From contig NZ_PYMC01000005.1 in the NCBI RefSeq assembly GCF_003026475.1, positions 176,285 through 240,284 on the forward strand: a stretch of 64,000 nt of DNA, given 5' to 3'. This DNA comes from Photobacterium lipolyticum (GTDB lineage: Bacteria > Pseudomonadota > Gammaproteobacteria > Enterobacterales > Vibrionaceae). The first letter of the stretch is position 1. Every line of letters begins with the position of its first letter. Positions 14,694-24,755 of this stretch are shown here, piece after piece. The notes below the pieces were generated by a model. The model searched no databases, was not told the origin of the DNA, and saw nothing but the letters and a program-made list of their open reading frames with translations. The position numbers and the translations under genes are program-made.

Positions 14694-16131
14694 TCAATAA
14701 ACGACCCAGTTGTGACGGATGATAAGACCAGCAGTGGTCAAATACCGACATTAATGCAGGGTTACCATAACGGGATAAATTCACCGCGTGGAATCGGTTT
14801 TTCTGCTCTTTAAGCTTACTGATACGCTTGAGCATCTCTGTCGGCTGTGAAGGGGCAATAAAATCTGATAGTACAACCAAATCGGCGTTTTTATATTTCC
14901 CGCTGCTCATCAAATCAATCGACTGATCCAGCACCGGGCCCAAATCGGTTCCGCCGTGGAAAGAATAAGATAAGAAGTTCAGTACTTCAGTTAAGCCATC
15001 CTGTTTGGTCAGCTCATATGTGATTTGCTGGGTCGAAAACATAATCACGTAACAGTCGCGATCTTCGGCTAAAGCAATCTGCATCAAGCCATAAGCCAGT
15101 GCTTTCGCACATTGTTCAGGGAAACCAGACATAGAGCCTGACGCATCAACACAAACAATAAACGGACCTTTGTCTTGCTCTACGTGTTTGGTCTGGCGCT
15201 TATACGCTTTCACTTTGCGGAGCTTTCGCTGTGCGCCCTGTACCCGGTAATTCATCAGGCGTTTATCAACGAGATGCTTATAGAAGACAACTTCCAGCTC
15301 AGGATACGCAAGAAACATTGCTTCATTGGGCAACAATTTCGACAAATCATCACTTTCATGGATCCCGACAATATCATCAGTGACACTGTCACTGCGCTCT
15401 TCGACCATACGCAAATCTTCTGACTTCACCCGCTCTTTACTCGGGTCATCAATTTCGTTCGCCATACGGCCCAGTTTTTCGGCAATTTCCTTCAATCCAT
15501 TATTTTTTTTCAAAAAACTGGCGATGGATTTCATGGTGCCGACATCTGTTCGGGTCAGCTTTGCTCTAGCCATATCCCATAATCGGCCGGCTTTTTTTTC
15601 ATCCCCCGCATCAGTGACTTCTTCCATCTGCTGCATGGTTTCAATGCGCTGATACAAATCTGCCAACAGCTTCTCTTTATGCTGTTCCAGCTCCGTCAAC
15701 TGCGCTTCTTGCAATGCCTGTGATAAATGTTGATACCACAAATTACAAAAATAACTTTGAAACATTGGATTGTGTTTCTGGTGCTCTCTGTCAACCAGAC
15801 TTTTCGCCTTAAAGTAAAACGCAGAATGCCCTTCCAGCTTTTTTACGATATTGTCAGCCTGATCAAAGAAATAATCCGGCTCCCAATTTCGGGCCTCTTG
15901 GTAGAGATCCATTTCCTGTTGGAAATGCTCTTCCACACTGGTCCTGGTCATACGATGCTTTACCTGATCACGCCATTTCATGATTTGGTTTTTCATCGCT
16001 GTTTTAACACCAGAGTTTGCTTCAGCCGCCATTAGCAACTGGGGGCGTATCATCATCTCATGTACAGCATTATCGATGATCCCTGATTCGGAGAGCATTA
16101 ATGCTAGGTTAAGGCCTTCAGATACTGGCAT
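14683..16131 (-). CDS. viaA: ViaA, VWA-domain partner of RavA
   Basis: The 482-residue protein has a long helical N-terminal region and a C-terminal von Willebrand A domain with the MIDAS motif 'VCVDASGSMSG' near 327-337 and 'SFHGGTDLGPVLD' and 'VVLSDF' further on. In E. coli ViaA stimulates the RavA ATPase. Together they act at the inner membrane and are linked to respiratory complexes, iron-sulphur enzymes and aminoglycoside uptake. It lies 15 bp after ravA on the same strand, as in enterobacteria, and ends within its own terminator. Confidence 0.95.
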   Translation of the reverse strand: MPVSEGLNLALMLSESGIIDNAVHEMMIRPQLLMAAEANSGVKTAMKNQIMKWRDQVKHRMTRTSVEEHFQQEMDLYQEARNWEPDYFFDQADNIVKKLEGHSAFYFKAKSLVDREHQKHNPMFQSYFCNLWYQHLSQALQEAQLTELEQHKEKLLADLYQRIETMQQMEEVTDAGDEKKAGRLWDMARAKLTRTDVGTMKSIASFLKKNNGLKEIAEKLGRMANEIDDPSKERVKSEDLRMVEERSDSVTDDIVGIHESDDLSKLLPNEAMFLAYPELEVVFYKHLVDKRLMNYRVQGAQRKLRKVKAYKRQTKHVEQDKGPFIVCVDASGSMSGFPEQCAKALAYGLMQIALAEDRDCYVIMFSTQQITYELTKQDGLTEVLNFLSYSFHGGTDLGPVLDQSIDLMSSGKYKNADLVVLSDFIAPSQPTEMLKRISKLKEQKNRFHAVNLSRYGNPALMSVFDHCWSYHPSQLGRLLKRR

Positions 16132-16146
16132 AGACTGCTCCCTTAC

Positions 16147-17802
16147 TTATTCGAAATACTCAGATAAATGCGAAATACGTAAGGCACTTTTATCAATCAG
16201 CCGTTTAAGCTCAGATACGGAATCAGCCGCATCGGTAATGCTCTGTTCGATAAGTACCGGCAGATTTTTATCAATAAAATTATGTGGCAGCGCACCACGG
16301 AAACTGCTGCGAGATACCTTAATACTATGATCTGCATCGAGTGTTTTGCTTGAAGCTTTATCAACGTCTTGTTGCCATTGCTGCTGCTGGGCCGCAGTAA
16401 TGCCTTTCGTACCGGCAAGACCTACCAGCACAGAGCGGTTTGCAATATCTTTAATCACAAGCCGCTGCTGGGCATCAATTTCAAACTGCAGACGGCACAG
16501 GTGGGTATTTTTATTTACAAAGCCATACACATCACACTGACCGGTTTTAATCTTCTTCTCAAACTCATCACCATCGACATATACCCAACGGCTGTCTCCT
16601 TTTTCCTTTTCAGAAACAGATGTGTTCTGCTGCAGCATAACCAGCTTAATCATTCGCGGGTTATGATTTACGTTGTAACGCTTAGCGGTGCTGAAGTCAT
16701 ATTTGAACCATTCTTTACGCATCATGGTTTCACGACTGAAAGTCATACACAGCTGCGCGGCAATATCATCATGAACCTCATCGATAATGTTCTGCGCTTC
16801 TGTTGCATTGGCTTTAGAAATACTCTGATCAAAAGCCTTTTCAATAGCAAATTCCTGAGACAGAGACCGTACGACATGGCGTGATTCCGGACTGTGCCAC
16901 AGGCAATCTTGTAGTAATAACAAATCAAGCGGATTAATCGCGTCACGACCATTAAAAAAAGCGCTGGCTTTCAATAAACGAACCGATTTTTTCCAGCGGC
17001 GATCAGAGATATAAAGCTCGCTATCTTCAGACGGCATATCTGTGCCAGCTTCAGCACGTTGTTCGATCATTGATTTAAGCTGAAAAATCTTTTCAAAGAT
17101 CGCTTCTGACAGCGTTACCTCGTCAATATGCGCCTGCCACTGTTCATATTCTTCATCTTTGATGGTTAAGGCCGGATCCATGTCCTTTGCCGCTGAGCTT
17201 TCACCCATCAACATCGCTTTGAAATTCTGTTTCTCTTGAATTCGATTCACAAAGACGCGGACTAACATTCGGTCGTATAAGGCATCCAGACCGCTATCTT
17301 CTTCCGGCAGTTCATTCGATGCCGTAATAAGTAAACGCATAGGGACAGGAAGTACATCCTGGCCATTTTTAAAGGTACGTTCGTTAACAACAGTCAGTAA
17401 GGTATTGAGGATAGCTGGGCCCGCCTTCCAGATTTCATCGAGGAAAACAACTTGTGCCGTCGGCAGGTAACCTTCGATCAGGCGAACATATTTGCCATTA
17501 TCTTTCAATTCCTGGATCGACAAAGGGCCAAACACTTCTTCAGGTGTTGAAAAGCGGGTCATCAGATAATCGAAAAATTTACTGTTATCAAAAGCCTGGA
17601 TCAAACGCTTAGCAATCAAACTTTTAGCAATACCTGGAGGGCCTAAAAGAAACACACTTTCACCTGCCAGTGCGGCAAGCAAGCAAAGCTTGATGGTTTC
17701 TTCGCGTTCATAAACGCCATTAGATAACGCTTTAATCAGTTTTTGGATCCTTTCAGAAATTAGCGCTTTATTCGGTTGCGTTGATCTAGCCATTGTCAGC
17801 AT
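16147..17802 (-). CDS. ravA: RavA, MoxR-type AAA+ ATPase
   Basis: The 551-residue protein has an AAA+ core: Walker A '[10 protein letters not shown]' near 56-65, Walker B '[11 protein letters not shown]' near 118-128 and sensor 1 '[15 protein letters not shown]' near 157-171. A C-terminal LARA-like region follows; in E. coli this binds the lysine decarboxylase LdcI. No ldcI is nearby. The start at 17802 has GGAAATT before the ATG; a second ATG three codons on is possible. It is the first gene of the ravA-viaA operon. Confidence 0.96.
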   Translation of the reverse strand: MLTMARSTQPNKALISERIQKLIKALSNGVYEREETIKLCLLAALAGESVFLLGPPGIAKSLIAKRLIQAFDNSKFFDYLMTRFSTPEEVFGPLSIQELKDNGKYVRLIEGYLPTAQVVFLDEIWKAGPAILNTLLTVVNERTFKNGQDVLPVPMRLLITASNELPEEDSGLDALYDRMLVRVFVNRIQEKQNFKAMLMGESSAAKDMDPALTIKDEEYEQWQAHIDEVTLSEAIFEKIFQLKSMIEQRAEAGTDMPSEDSELYISDRRWKKSVRLLKASAFFNGRDAINPLDLLLLQDCLWHSPESRHVVRSLSQEFAIEKAFDQSISKANATEAQNIIDEVHDDIAAQLCMTFSRETMMRKEWFKYDFSTAKRYNVNHNPRMIKLVMLQQNTSVSEKEKGDSRWVYVDGDEFEKKIKTGQCDVYGFVNKNTHLCRLQFEIDAQQRLVIKDIANRSVLVGLAGTKGITAAQQQQWQQDVDKASSKTLDADHSIKVSRSSFRGALPHNFIDKNLPVLIEQSITDAADSVSELKRLIDKSALRISHLSEYFE

Positions 17803-18377
17803 AATTTCCGACCTCTCTAATTGTTATGTCTATGTGCAGTAGCACAACAATTCCTAATCATTACTTAGAATAGACATAAAACACACATTGTTACAATATT
17901 GTTAACTGAAACGTTTTGTTACAACCCTTATATATCAGAGAGATCGACAAACAACTATCCGTCAAACATTGATTGCAAAAATGAGATCTATCAAAAGAGG
18001 TTAATGATAGAAACATAAATCTAGAAAATAAATTTTACTTACGTTAAATCAATGAATTAACTTCAATTCAATTGTTGAATTAAATTGGCAGTATATTTTT
18101 TGAATTTATTTAAGTTTAAAGCGAAATTTCATTTTTTTGATAAGATGCTCAAAACATGAACACGTCCCACTCTTGAATTTGCTAACAGCATTCCATTTTG
18201 TCAAATCCAAAAAGAGCCATGGAGTCGAATTCGACCCATTTAATTTTCGCTTTTAGCGTTATAAAGGATCTCAACGTGTTTTTCTCACATGAATTTTTAA
18301 ACCTCTTGTACATATTCATGCCCTTTGACAACATGCTACTAAGTAACTTATTGATTGATTTTTTTATAAGGGAGATC
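17803..18377. other. AT-rich intergenic region between divergent ravA and the diguanylate cyclase
   Basis: No gene is supported. The stretch 17990-18130 is very AT-rich, with direct and inverted AATT-rich motifs (e.g. TTCAATTCAATTGTTGAATT), which is compatible with promoters in both directions and with H-NS-like binding. A reading frame continuous with the downstream cyclase extends back to 18198 but lacks a ribosome-binding site. Confidence 0.4.
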
Positions 18378-19265
18378 ATGAACAATATTTCTCAACTCCC
18401 AATGCGATTAACCATCTTTGCTTGTACCGGTATATTGCTTTTTGCCTTCGTCGCATCGAGTGAAAGCTTTGAAATTGTTATTTCAATTCTTACGCTGAGC
18501 CTCATTGCCATGTTGTTAGGTGAAGATTTCGGCGAAGAGATGAAGTTATGGCTTTTGCTCGCGTTAGGAAGCTATGGTCTCGGCGTCATTGCCGACTTAT
18601 TAGATGAAATTCCCGAATTAGACAATCACTGGCTTCTGAATAAAACTGATGATGCTTTTATGCAGATCGGTGTTTTTCTAATGTGTTTCTGCTTTATTAA
18701 AATGCTGCATCAGCGCCGGACCCTAATCGACGATCTTAACACTCAGATCGCTAAGGCGCGAACATTAGGAAGGGAATTAAGCCGTCAGGCGTTACACGAT
18801 GACCTGACAGGATTGCAAAACCGCCGGGCGCTGTTTCGCCAATTCGACAAAATGGCAATTAATCTGCAGCACGGTATTCTAGCCTATATTGACCTTGATA
18901 ATTTTAAACAGGTTAATGATAGCTATGGCCATAAGCACGGTGACGAACTGCTTGTCACAATAGCCAGGCAATTGATCAGAACAGCACCAAAAGGCAGCCA
19001 GATCTTTCGCATTGGCGGCGATGAGTTTGTAGTCTTAATGCCATCAGAAGATCAATCGTTTTACCATGAATGGATCGATAAACTCTACGAAACCACAACC
19101 GATACCAGAGCGTCGTTTAACATCGATATCAGTATCGGCCTCGCTCCCTACTATCCCGGTAATTTGAGTGATCCCGACATCATTCTGGCAAGAGCGGACA
19201 GGGCTATGTACAAAGAAAAAATCACGAGAAATCAACAGTCGCGCTCCGACAATTCATACAAATAA
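18378..19265 (+). CDS. Membrane-bound diguanylate cyclase (GGDEF)
   Basis: The 295-residue protein has about three hydrophobic helices in residues 10-110, a short linking coiled coil ('NTQIAKARTLGRELSRQA') and a GGDEF domain. 'DDLTGLQNRRALF' is the domain start, 'YIDLDNFKQVNDSYGHKHGDELL' holds the metal and substrate site, and 'RIGGDEFVV' (about 212-220) is the active loop. It should make c-di-GMP from GTP. The RxxD inhibitory site expected just before GGDEF is absent (the residues are 'APKGSQIF'), so product inhibition is probably missing. The start at 18378 is set by AAGGGAGATC. No sensor fold is recognised in the membrane part. Confidence 0.9.
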   Translation: MNNISQLPMRLTIFACTGILLFAFVASSESFEIVISILTLSLIAMLLGEDFGEEMKLWLLLALGSYGLGVIADLLDEIPELDNHWLLNKTDDAFMQIGVFLMCFCFIKMLHQRRTLIDDLNTQIAKARTLGRELSRQALHDDLTGLQNRRALFRQFDKMAINLQHGILAYIDLDNFKQVNDSYGHKHGDELLVTIARQLIRTAPKGSQIFRIGGDEFVVLMPSEDQSFYHEWIDKLYETTTDTRASFNIDISIGLAPYYPGNLSDPDIILARADRAMYKEKITRNQQSRSDNSYK

Positions 19266-19420
19266 GTTCACACTAGGCCAGCCAATACCTGTCTGACTCA
19301 ATATCTGGCCTTATTGACATCATTGACCCATCATATTACAAGCCAGATTATCTCCTTCACATAACTGTCATATCTTCGTAATAAGATGTGCTGCAAATTC
19401 ACTATAAATGGAGAAAGTCA

Positions 19421-20236
19421 ATGTTGTTCAGGGCAACGACCCTTTGGGCATTGTGTGCCAGCTTTGCATTTAATGTACAGGCTGATACGGTGACGGTGAC
19501 AGGTTCTACATCTGTCAGTCATGTCGTTGAAGTACTGGCTGAAGCCTACTCTCAAGCACACAATGAAACCTTTATCGCTGTTCAGGGGATAGGATCATCA
19601 GCTGGAATTGCGGCCGTAAAACAAGATGCAGCGGAACTTGGTATGAGCTCCCGATCTTTAAAACCCGCTGAAATGAGTCCTGATGTTAAGGTGGTCACCA
19701 TCGCTCATGATGGCATTGCCTTAGTGGTTAATAAGCAAAATCCCGTTATTAATCTGACCAAGGAGCAAGTGTCTAAAATTTATCACGGTGAAATCACCAA
19801 CTGGAAAGACGTTGGTGGCGCAGATAAAAAAATGGCCGTCGTTAGCCGTGATAACGCATCTGGCTCACGCTTCTCTTTTGAAGACTTTATGGGGCTTACA
19901 CAGCAAATTAAAGGCCAGACCGTCTCTGACATCAATCCGCAGATATTAGTAGTCAATACTAATGGCATGGTGAAAAGCTTAGTCTCCCGGAATGTCCATG
20001 CTATTGGATATGTCTCATTGGGCTCCGTTGATGATTCGGTTAAAGCCCTATCATTTGAAGGCGTTAAACCGAACATAGACAATCTGGATTCAGGTGAATA
20101 CCAAATTTCACGTCCATTCCTGATGATCTATAAAGAGAAGAACTTAAGCGATAATGCGAAAGGCTTTTTAAACTATATAAGCTCAGATGAAGGGCAAACC
20201 ATTATCGAGCAGCGAGGCTATCTCAAAGTCAGGTGA
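19421..20236 (+). CDS. PstS-family phosphate-binding protein
   Basis: The 271-residue protein has a signal peptide (cleavage after 'FNVQA', about residue 22). The mature sequence starts 'DTVTVTGSTSVSHVVEVLAEAY' and contains the phosphate-loop pattern 'GIGSSAGIAAVKQDAAELGMSSR' and 'SRDNASGSRFSFEDF', characteristic of PstS/SphX substrate-binding proteins. It should capture phosphate in the periplasm, but no pstCAB genes are nearby. Solo PstS paralogues in Vibrionaceae may serve another ABC system or sensing. The start at 19421 follows GGAGAAAGTCA. Confidence 0.9.
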   Translation: MLFRATTLWALCASFAFNVQADTVTVTGSTSVSHVVEVLAEAYSQAHNETFIAVQGIGSSAGIAAVKQDAAELGMSSRSLKPAEMSPDVKVVTIAHDGIALVVNKQNPVINLTKEQVSKIYHGEITNWKDVGGADKKMAVVSRDNASGSRFSFEDFMGLTQQIKGQTVSDINPQILVVNTNGMVKSLVSRNVHAIGYVSLGSVDDSVKALSFEGVKPNIDNLDSGEYQISRPFLMIYKEKNLSDNAKGFLNYISSDEGQTIIEQRGYLKVR

Positions 20237-20242
20237 TCAGAT

Positions 20243-20290
20243 AAAAAGCCGGCAGATATTACCTATCGGGATAATACCTGTCGGCCTTCT
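20243..20290. terminator. Bidirectional terminator between pstS-like gene and sseA
   Basis: GCCGGCAGATATTA (20248-20261) pairs with TAATACCTGTCGGC (20272-20285), flanked by AAAAA on the left and TTCT on the right. It lies between convergent genes. Confidence 0.7.
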
Positions 20291-20295
20291 CGTCC

Positions 20296-21141
20296 CTAAC
20301 GACAAACAGGATACTTTAATGATGCACCCCACTCTGCCCAAGAGCCATCATAAACCGTCAGTAATTTTCGCCCTGTCAGTTCGGCACCTAATGCCAGCAC
20401 ACAAGCTGTGACGCCAGAGCCACAGCTGAAAATTAAGCGTTGTTCGGGATCTGCAACCGCGTTAAACCTCGATTCCAAGAGTTCTCTGTCTAGAAAGAAT
20501 CCGTCTTTAATCAACTGACTAAAAGGCAAACTCTTGGCATTTGGCATATGGCCACCTCTTACACCAGCTCTTGGTTCAGGCTCTGTTCCATAAAAACGCG
20601 CAGCCGAACGTGCATCAAAAACAACCGTATCTGGATCATCAAGTAACAATTTCAGATTATCGGCATCAATGACCCATTGCGGTAACAAAGAAGCTTCATA
20701 CTGAGAAGCCACTGGTTTATCAACCTCGCCACTTTCAGTTGCGTGCTGCTCTGCCAGCCATGCCGGTAATCCCCCGTCAAGCACTGCGACATTGTTATGC
20801 CCCATCGCTTTAAACATCCACCACACTCGTGGAGCTGAGAACAGGCCGTGGCTGTCATATATCACAATCGCATTCTGATTACTGATGCCCAGTTTAGAAA
20901 CTTCTTGGGCAAACAGCTCTGGAGAAGGCAGCATATGCGGCAAGTCTGCATTTGGGTCTTTAACCCTGGTATCAAAGTCAAAAAACCTCGCACCACGAAT
21001 ACGGCAATTACGCCATTCTTGTTCCGGATTTCTTTCTGAACCTGGCATATACCAACTGGCATCAAGCAGAACCAGATTTGAATCATCTAAATGTTCAGCC
21101 AACCACTTCGTCGTGACTAATGATGAGGATATTGTCGACAT
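20296..21141 (-). CDS. sseA: 3-mercaptopyruvate sulfurtransferase (two rhodanese domains)
   Basis: The 281-residue protein has two rhodanese domains. The first ('WLAEHLDDSNLVLLDASWYMPG') is structural. The second carries the catalytic loop 'CGSGVTACVLALG' near 233-245, which is the CG(S/T)GVTA signature that distinguishes mercaptopyruvate sulfurtransferases from thiosulfate rhodaneses. It transfers sulphur from 3-mercaptopyruvate to cyanide or thiols and contributes to H2S formation. The start at 21141 (MSTISSSLVTTKWL) is preferred over an upstream ATG at 21183, which has no ribosome-binding site. Confidence 0.95.
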   Translation of the reverse strand: MSTISSSLVTTKWLAEHLDDSNLVLLDASWYMPGSERNPEQEWRNCRIRGARFFDFDTRVKDPNADLPHMLPSPELFAQEVSKLGISNQNAIVIYDSHGLFSAPRVWWMFKAMGHNNVAVLDGGLPAWLAEQHATESGEVDKPVASQYEASLLPQWVIDADNLKLLLDDPDTVVFDARSAARFYGTEPEPRAGVRGGHMPNAKSLPFSQLIKDGFFLDRELLESRFNAVADPEQRLIFSCGSGVTACVLALGAELTGRKLLTVYDGSWAEWGASLKYPVCR

Positions 21142-21329
21142 ACCGTATTCCTTTAACAATTTGTATGCTGATAATATACCCAAGTAACAATTTATATCAC
21201 CGGCCTGATAATAATATTGGCTATTTAATAATTGTATTCACTATTATGAATAGACAATTAGATAAATACCTAACCAATTAGCAACATCAATCAGCTTTTC
21301 ATCCTGTCTGTTGTCGCCGAGGATTGTAA

Positions 21330-22322
21330 ATGAAACAAATTTATCTGGGTATCCTTACCATATCCTCGCTGTTTTCACCTGCCGTTATGGCGTACAACTC
21401 TGGTAGCCTCTCCTTTGCTATTGATAACGACGGTATTGTCACTACCGATCAGAACTACACCAACGGCCTTTTTCTTGAGTTTAATTCGGCGGCTAGCAAT
21501 ATGATCGAATCAGACGCACCATCGCCTATTCGTCAAATTGCCCGTTTATTACCGTTAGATTCAGCCATATCGCAAGGCTGGAATCTCCAAATTGGCCAAC
21601 AAATTTGGACACCGGAGGATATTGAAGCAACCGAGCCGGTACCCGATGAACATCCTTACGCCGGATTGTTATTTTTCGCAACCGGTATCTATCAATACTC
21701 CCCGGCCCGGGTCGATAAATATAGTTTCATGCTAGGTACTGTCGGCCCCAATGCTTTGGCTGAAGAAGGGCAACGCTTCATCCACGCCATTATCGGTTCT
21801 GACGAGCCCATGGGATGGGATTTTCAAATTAGAAATCAGGTAGTTTTTAACATAGGCTATCAAGGTCACCACCTGCTTAATCGAGAGCAGGCCGGGTTAA
21901 TGGAGCAATATGATGTCAGTGGCGTGGGCCGCATCAATATCGGTAACTATCAGAGTGAAGCAGCTTTGGGTGCCGTAGGGCGATGGGGAAGTAATTTAAT
22001 TGCTAACTTTGGTAGCGTAGGTTTTACCCCGGGTAAGTTCTTCGATGTCAGCGTGCTTTCGACCAGCGCATCAGGTTATCATCTATTTACGGGTATTGAA
22101 GGTCGTTATCGCTTTAATGATATAACCGTTGAAGGGGATCGTCCCGATGAAGTACCAGATACTCACATTGAGCATTTACAAGCGACCGCTGTCGCAGGTT
22201 TTGTCTATTACCAACCTAAATGGGGCTTGAGCCTGAGTCTTGCAACAGGCACTCGCGAGTTTAAGGAAGACAAACACTCCACCCACTCCAATGGCTCTTT
22301 TGAGATCTTCTGGCGACTCTAG
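21330..22322 (+). CDS. lpxR: LpxR-family outer-membrane lipid A deacylase
   Basis: The 330-residue protein has a signal peptide (MKQIYLGILTISSLFSPAVMA) and the LpxR/DUF2219 landmarks: 'SFAIDNDGIVTTDQNYTNGL' with the conserved Asn/Asp at the start of the barrel, 'DEHPYAGLLF', and 'EGQRFIHAIIGSDEPMGWDFQI' with the catalytic histidine region. It ends in phenylalanine-rich 'FEIFWRL', typical of an outer-membrane strand. Characterised members (Salmonella) remove the 3'-acyloxyacyl chain of lipid A in a Ca2+-dependent way and so change surface immunogenicity. It is monocistronic; the substrate in this organism is inferred. Confidence 0.9.
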   Translation: MKQIYLGILTISSLFSPAVMAYNSGSLSFAIDNDGIVTTDQNYTNGLFLEFNSAASNMIESDAPSPIRQIARLLPLDSAISQGWNLQIGQQIWTPEDIEATEPVPDEHPYAGLLFFATGIYQYSPARVDKYSFMLGTVGPNALAEEGQRFIHAIIGSDEPMGWDFQIRNQVVFNIGYQGHHLLNREQAGLMEQYDVSGVGRINIGNYQSEAALGAVGRWGSNLIANFGSVGFTPGKFFDVSVLSTSASGYHLFTGIEGRYRFNDITVEGDRPDEVPDTHIEHLQATAVAGFVYYQPKWGLSLSLATGTREFKEDKHSTHSNGSFEIFWRL

Positions 22323-22412
22323 ATAAAGATGCAATTCAGCTTAGATCTAACTGTTGCCAGTTCTTTTATTGGCAAATAAAATCTTTGATTAATGCCGTAT
22401 CACGCAATACTA

Positions 22413-23318
22413 CTACCCTTTACCCCGGGTTCTGGTACTCCGGATCTTGGCATTCTGCTCCAAGAAAGTAATGATATTACCTGCCACGTCTTTACCTGAT
22501 GCCGTTTCAATACCTTCAAGACCGGGTGACGAATTCACTTCCATAACAACAGGTCCGTGCATAGCCCTGAGAAGATCAACACCCGCCAGGTTCAGTCCCA
22601 TTGTTCGTGCAGCCCGTACCGCCGTAGACCTCTCCTCTGGCGTGATCCTGACAAGGCTGGCAGTGCCTCCTTGGTGAAGGTTGGAACGAAACTCCCCTTC
22701 CTTAGCTTGCCGTTTCATGGCGGCGACGACTTTGTCACCAATCACCAGGCAGCGAATATCAGCCCCACCAGCTTCCTTGATGTATTCCTGTACCATTATA
22801 TTGGCATGCAACCCGAGAAAAGCCTCGATCACACTTTCTGCTGCCGACCGGGTTTCGGCAAGAACTACCCCGATCCCCTGAGTACCCTCCAGTAGCTTGA
22901 TGACCAAAGGCGCTCCTCCTACCATATCAATAAGATCTGGGATATCACTGGGTTTATTCGCAAACCCGGTGATCGGCAAGCCTATGTTTTTACGAGCAAG
23001 TAACTGCAATGAACGCAGTTTGTCCCGTGAACGCGATATCGCCACGGACTCATTGATTGAATAGATCCCCATTGTTTCAAATTGACGCAATACTGCCGTC
23101 CCATAAAAAGTCACTGATGCACCGATCCGAGGAATGACCGCGTCAAATCCTTCCAGAGCTTGCCCGTCAAAATGAATTGAGGATGCACGGGAATTAATAT
23201 TCATATAACATTTCAAAACATCAATTACATGCATTTCATGACCACGCTCCTGGCCAGCCTCAACCAACCGCTTGGTCGAATAAAGCTTTTTATTACGGGA
23301 CAGAATGGCAATTTTCAT
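22413..23318 (-). CDS. rimK: RimK-type ATP-grasp glutamate ligase, copy 1
   Basis: The 301-residue protein spans all of RimK: '[22 protein letters not shown]' at the start, '[21 protein letters not shown]' near 98-118, the ATP-grasp loop '[18 protein letters not shown]' near 139-156, '[19 protein letters not shown]' and the Mg-binding '[15 protein letters not shown]'. RimK adds glutamates to ribosomal protein S6 and can also make poly-alpha-glutamate in vitro. The start at 23318 is chosen by match to copy 2 (32319-33224); the frame extends upstream without support. It is divergent from the aspartoacylase-like gene at 23533. Confidence 0.95.
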   Translation of the reverse strand: MKIAILSRNKKLYSTKRLVEAGQERGHEMHVIDVLKCYMNINSRASSIHFDGQALEGFDAVIPRIGASVTFYGTAVLRQFETMGIYSINESVAISRSRDKLRSLQLLARKNIGLPITGFANKPSDIPDLIDMVGGAPLVIKLLEGTQGIGVVLAETRSAAESVIEAFLGLHANIMVQEYIKEAGGADIRCLVIGDKVVAAMKRQAKEGEFRSNLHQGGTASLVRITPEERSTAVRAARTMGLNLAGVDLLRAMHGPVVMEVNSSPGLEGIETASGKDVAGNIITFLEQNAKIRSTRTRGKG

Positions 23319-23532
23319 GAGGGTTCCCTTTCTTTTTATAATCAGCAATTTGTGAACATATAACTCTAAGCTTCGACCAAAATTGCCCACAATTCAAATC
23401 CAATCTTTAACCCAACTCAAAATCAAAGACATTTATCTACATTTACAGAAACCATCACAATTACCGCATCGCCTTAATCATAAGCTATGCTGTTTAAGAA
23501 CATCACCTTGGATTAGAAGGACTTATTCTCAA

Positions 23533-24615
23533 ATGACTCTCATTGGTAAGCTAAAACGCCGATCTATAACCATCGCCGGAGTTACCGTTAATCCTGGGCG
23601 ACGTCAGAAAGTCTATCTGGATGTAGCAAAACTCTACACTCACACCAGCCTCGAGCTGGTTATTGAGGTGATCCATGGCAGACGCGATGGCCCGGTATTG
23701 CTGGTATCAGCAGCCATCCATGGTGATGAACTCAATGGTGTTGAAATATGCCGCCAATTACTGAAGCACCATTCCTTAGATCGAATCAGGGGAACTCTCG
23801 TGGTGGTTCCTGTTGTTAACATCTTCGGTTTTATTCACCGCTCACGGTACCTTCCCGATCGTCGAGATCTAAATCGCTGTTTTCCCGGTACCCCTACGGG
23901 CTCGGTCGGCGGAAGGGCGGCCTATCTATTTCGGACTGAAATCATGAACCATTGCACCCATGCAATTGATTTACACACAGGGGCCGTTCACCGAAGTAAC
24001 CTGCCGCAAATAAGGGCCAACCTGGACAATCAAGTAGCCGAATTGATGGCGCTCAATTTCGGTGCCCCGGTCGTTATCGATTCCAAGGTTCGTGACGGCT
24101 CTTTACGTGAATGTGCCGATAAAGAAGGAATACCCATTATTCTTTATGAAGCCGGCGAAGCACTCCGGTTTGATATGCATTCCATCAAAGCGGGTGTTCG
24201 AGGCGTCATGAATGTTATGCGATGTCTGGACATGCTGCCCAAAACCTCTCACAGCAAAAAAAAATCAAGCCCGGTTATTGCTCGTGCGTCATATTGGATA
24301 CGAGCAGATCATGACGGTACCTGCCTGTTTATCGCGCGCCTCGGCCAACGAGTCAAAAAAGGCGATGTTCTGGCATTAATCTCATCGCCTTTCAGTCAGA
24401 ACGATAGCGAGGTTATCAGCAAAACGAATGGCATTATTATTGGCAGAAACAATATTCCTTTGGTTAATGAAGGGGATGCACTCTTCCATATTGCCAAATT
24501 CGATACTATCGTTAAGGCTGAACAAAGTGTTGAATCCTTCATTTCTCAAATACAAGATGATCCTTTACTCGATCAGCCCACTGATGCGATCAATGAACCA
24601 TATGGTGATAATTAG
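23533..24615 (+). CDS. Succinylglutamate desuccinylase/aspartoacylase-family hydrolase
   Basis: The 360-residue zinc carboxypeptidase-like protein has 'VSAAIHGDELNGVEICRQL' near 58-76 with the HxxE zinc pair, 'NIFGFIHRSRYLPDRRDLNRCFPG' with the substrate-binding arginines, and 'AIDLHTG' with the third zinc ligand. A C-terminal beta-barrel domain ('ADHDGTCLFIARLGQRVKKGDVLALIS') follows, as in the AstE/AspA-like M14 subfamily. Members cleave N-acyl amino acids or similar amides. It is divergent from rimK copy 1, with which such genes often co-occur, suggesting it removes or recycles a glutamate modification; that is inference. AGAAGGA lies 11 nt before the ATG. Confidence 0.88.
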   Translation: MTLIGKLKRRSITIAGVTVNPGRRQKVYLDVAKLYTHTSLELVIEVIHGRRDGPVLLVSAAIHGDELNGVEICRQLLKHHSLDRIRGTLVVVPVVNIFGFIHRSRYLPDRRDLNRCFPGTPTGSVGGRAAYLFRTEIMNHCTHAIDLHTGAVHRSNLPQIRANLDNQVAELMALNFGAPVVIDSKVRDGSLRECADKEGIPIILYEAGEALRFDMHSIKAGVRGVMNVMRCLDMLPKTSHSKKKSSPVIARASYWIRADHDGTCLFIARLGQRVKKGDVLALISSPFSQNDSEVISKTNGIIIGRNNIPLVNEGDALFHIAKFDTIVKAEQSVESFISQIQDDPLLDQPTDAINEPYGDN

Positions 24616-24640
24616 CCATCCGGGAGCGTTGGCTCCCACC

Positions 24641-24672
24641 GAAATTCTGCATCTTGAGGTAGCCTGGGTATA
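24641..24672 (+). repeat. Solo right end of the 265-bp MITE-like family
   Basis: CTGCATCTTGAGGTAGCCTG then GGTATA matches the right terminus of the full elements at 58892 and 61215. A 6-bp hairpin (GGGAGC/GCTCCC) stands directly to its left, after the hydrolase stop. Confidence 0.7.
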
Positions 24673-24755
24673 TCACCATATAAAATCACTAAGGTATGTA
24701 AAAAACGTCTCGTACCAATGTAATTCATAATTTGCGATTGGCTTATAAAGCGCAA

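Noticed and set aside
18198..18377. N-terminal extension of the diguanylate cyclase
   Set aside because: The frame is open but has no ribosome-binding site; AAGGGAGATC lies just before the ATG at 18378.
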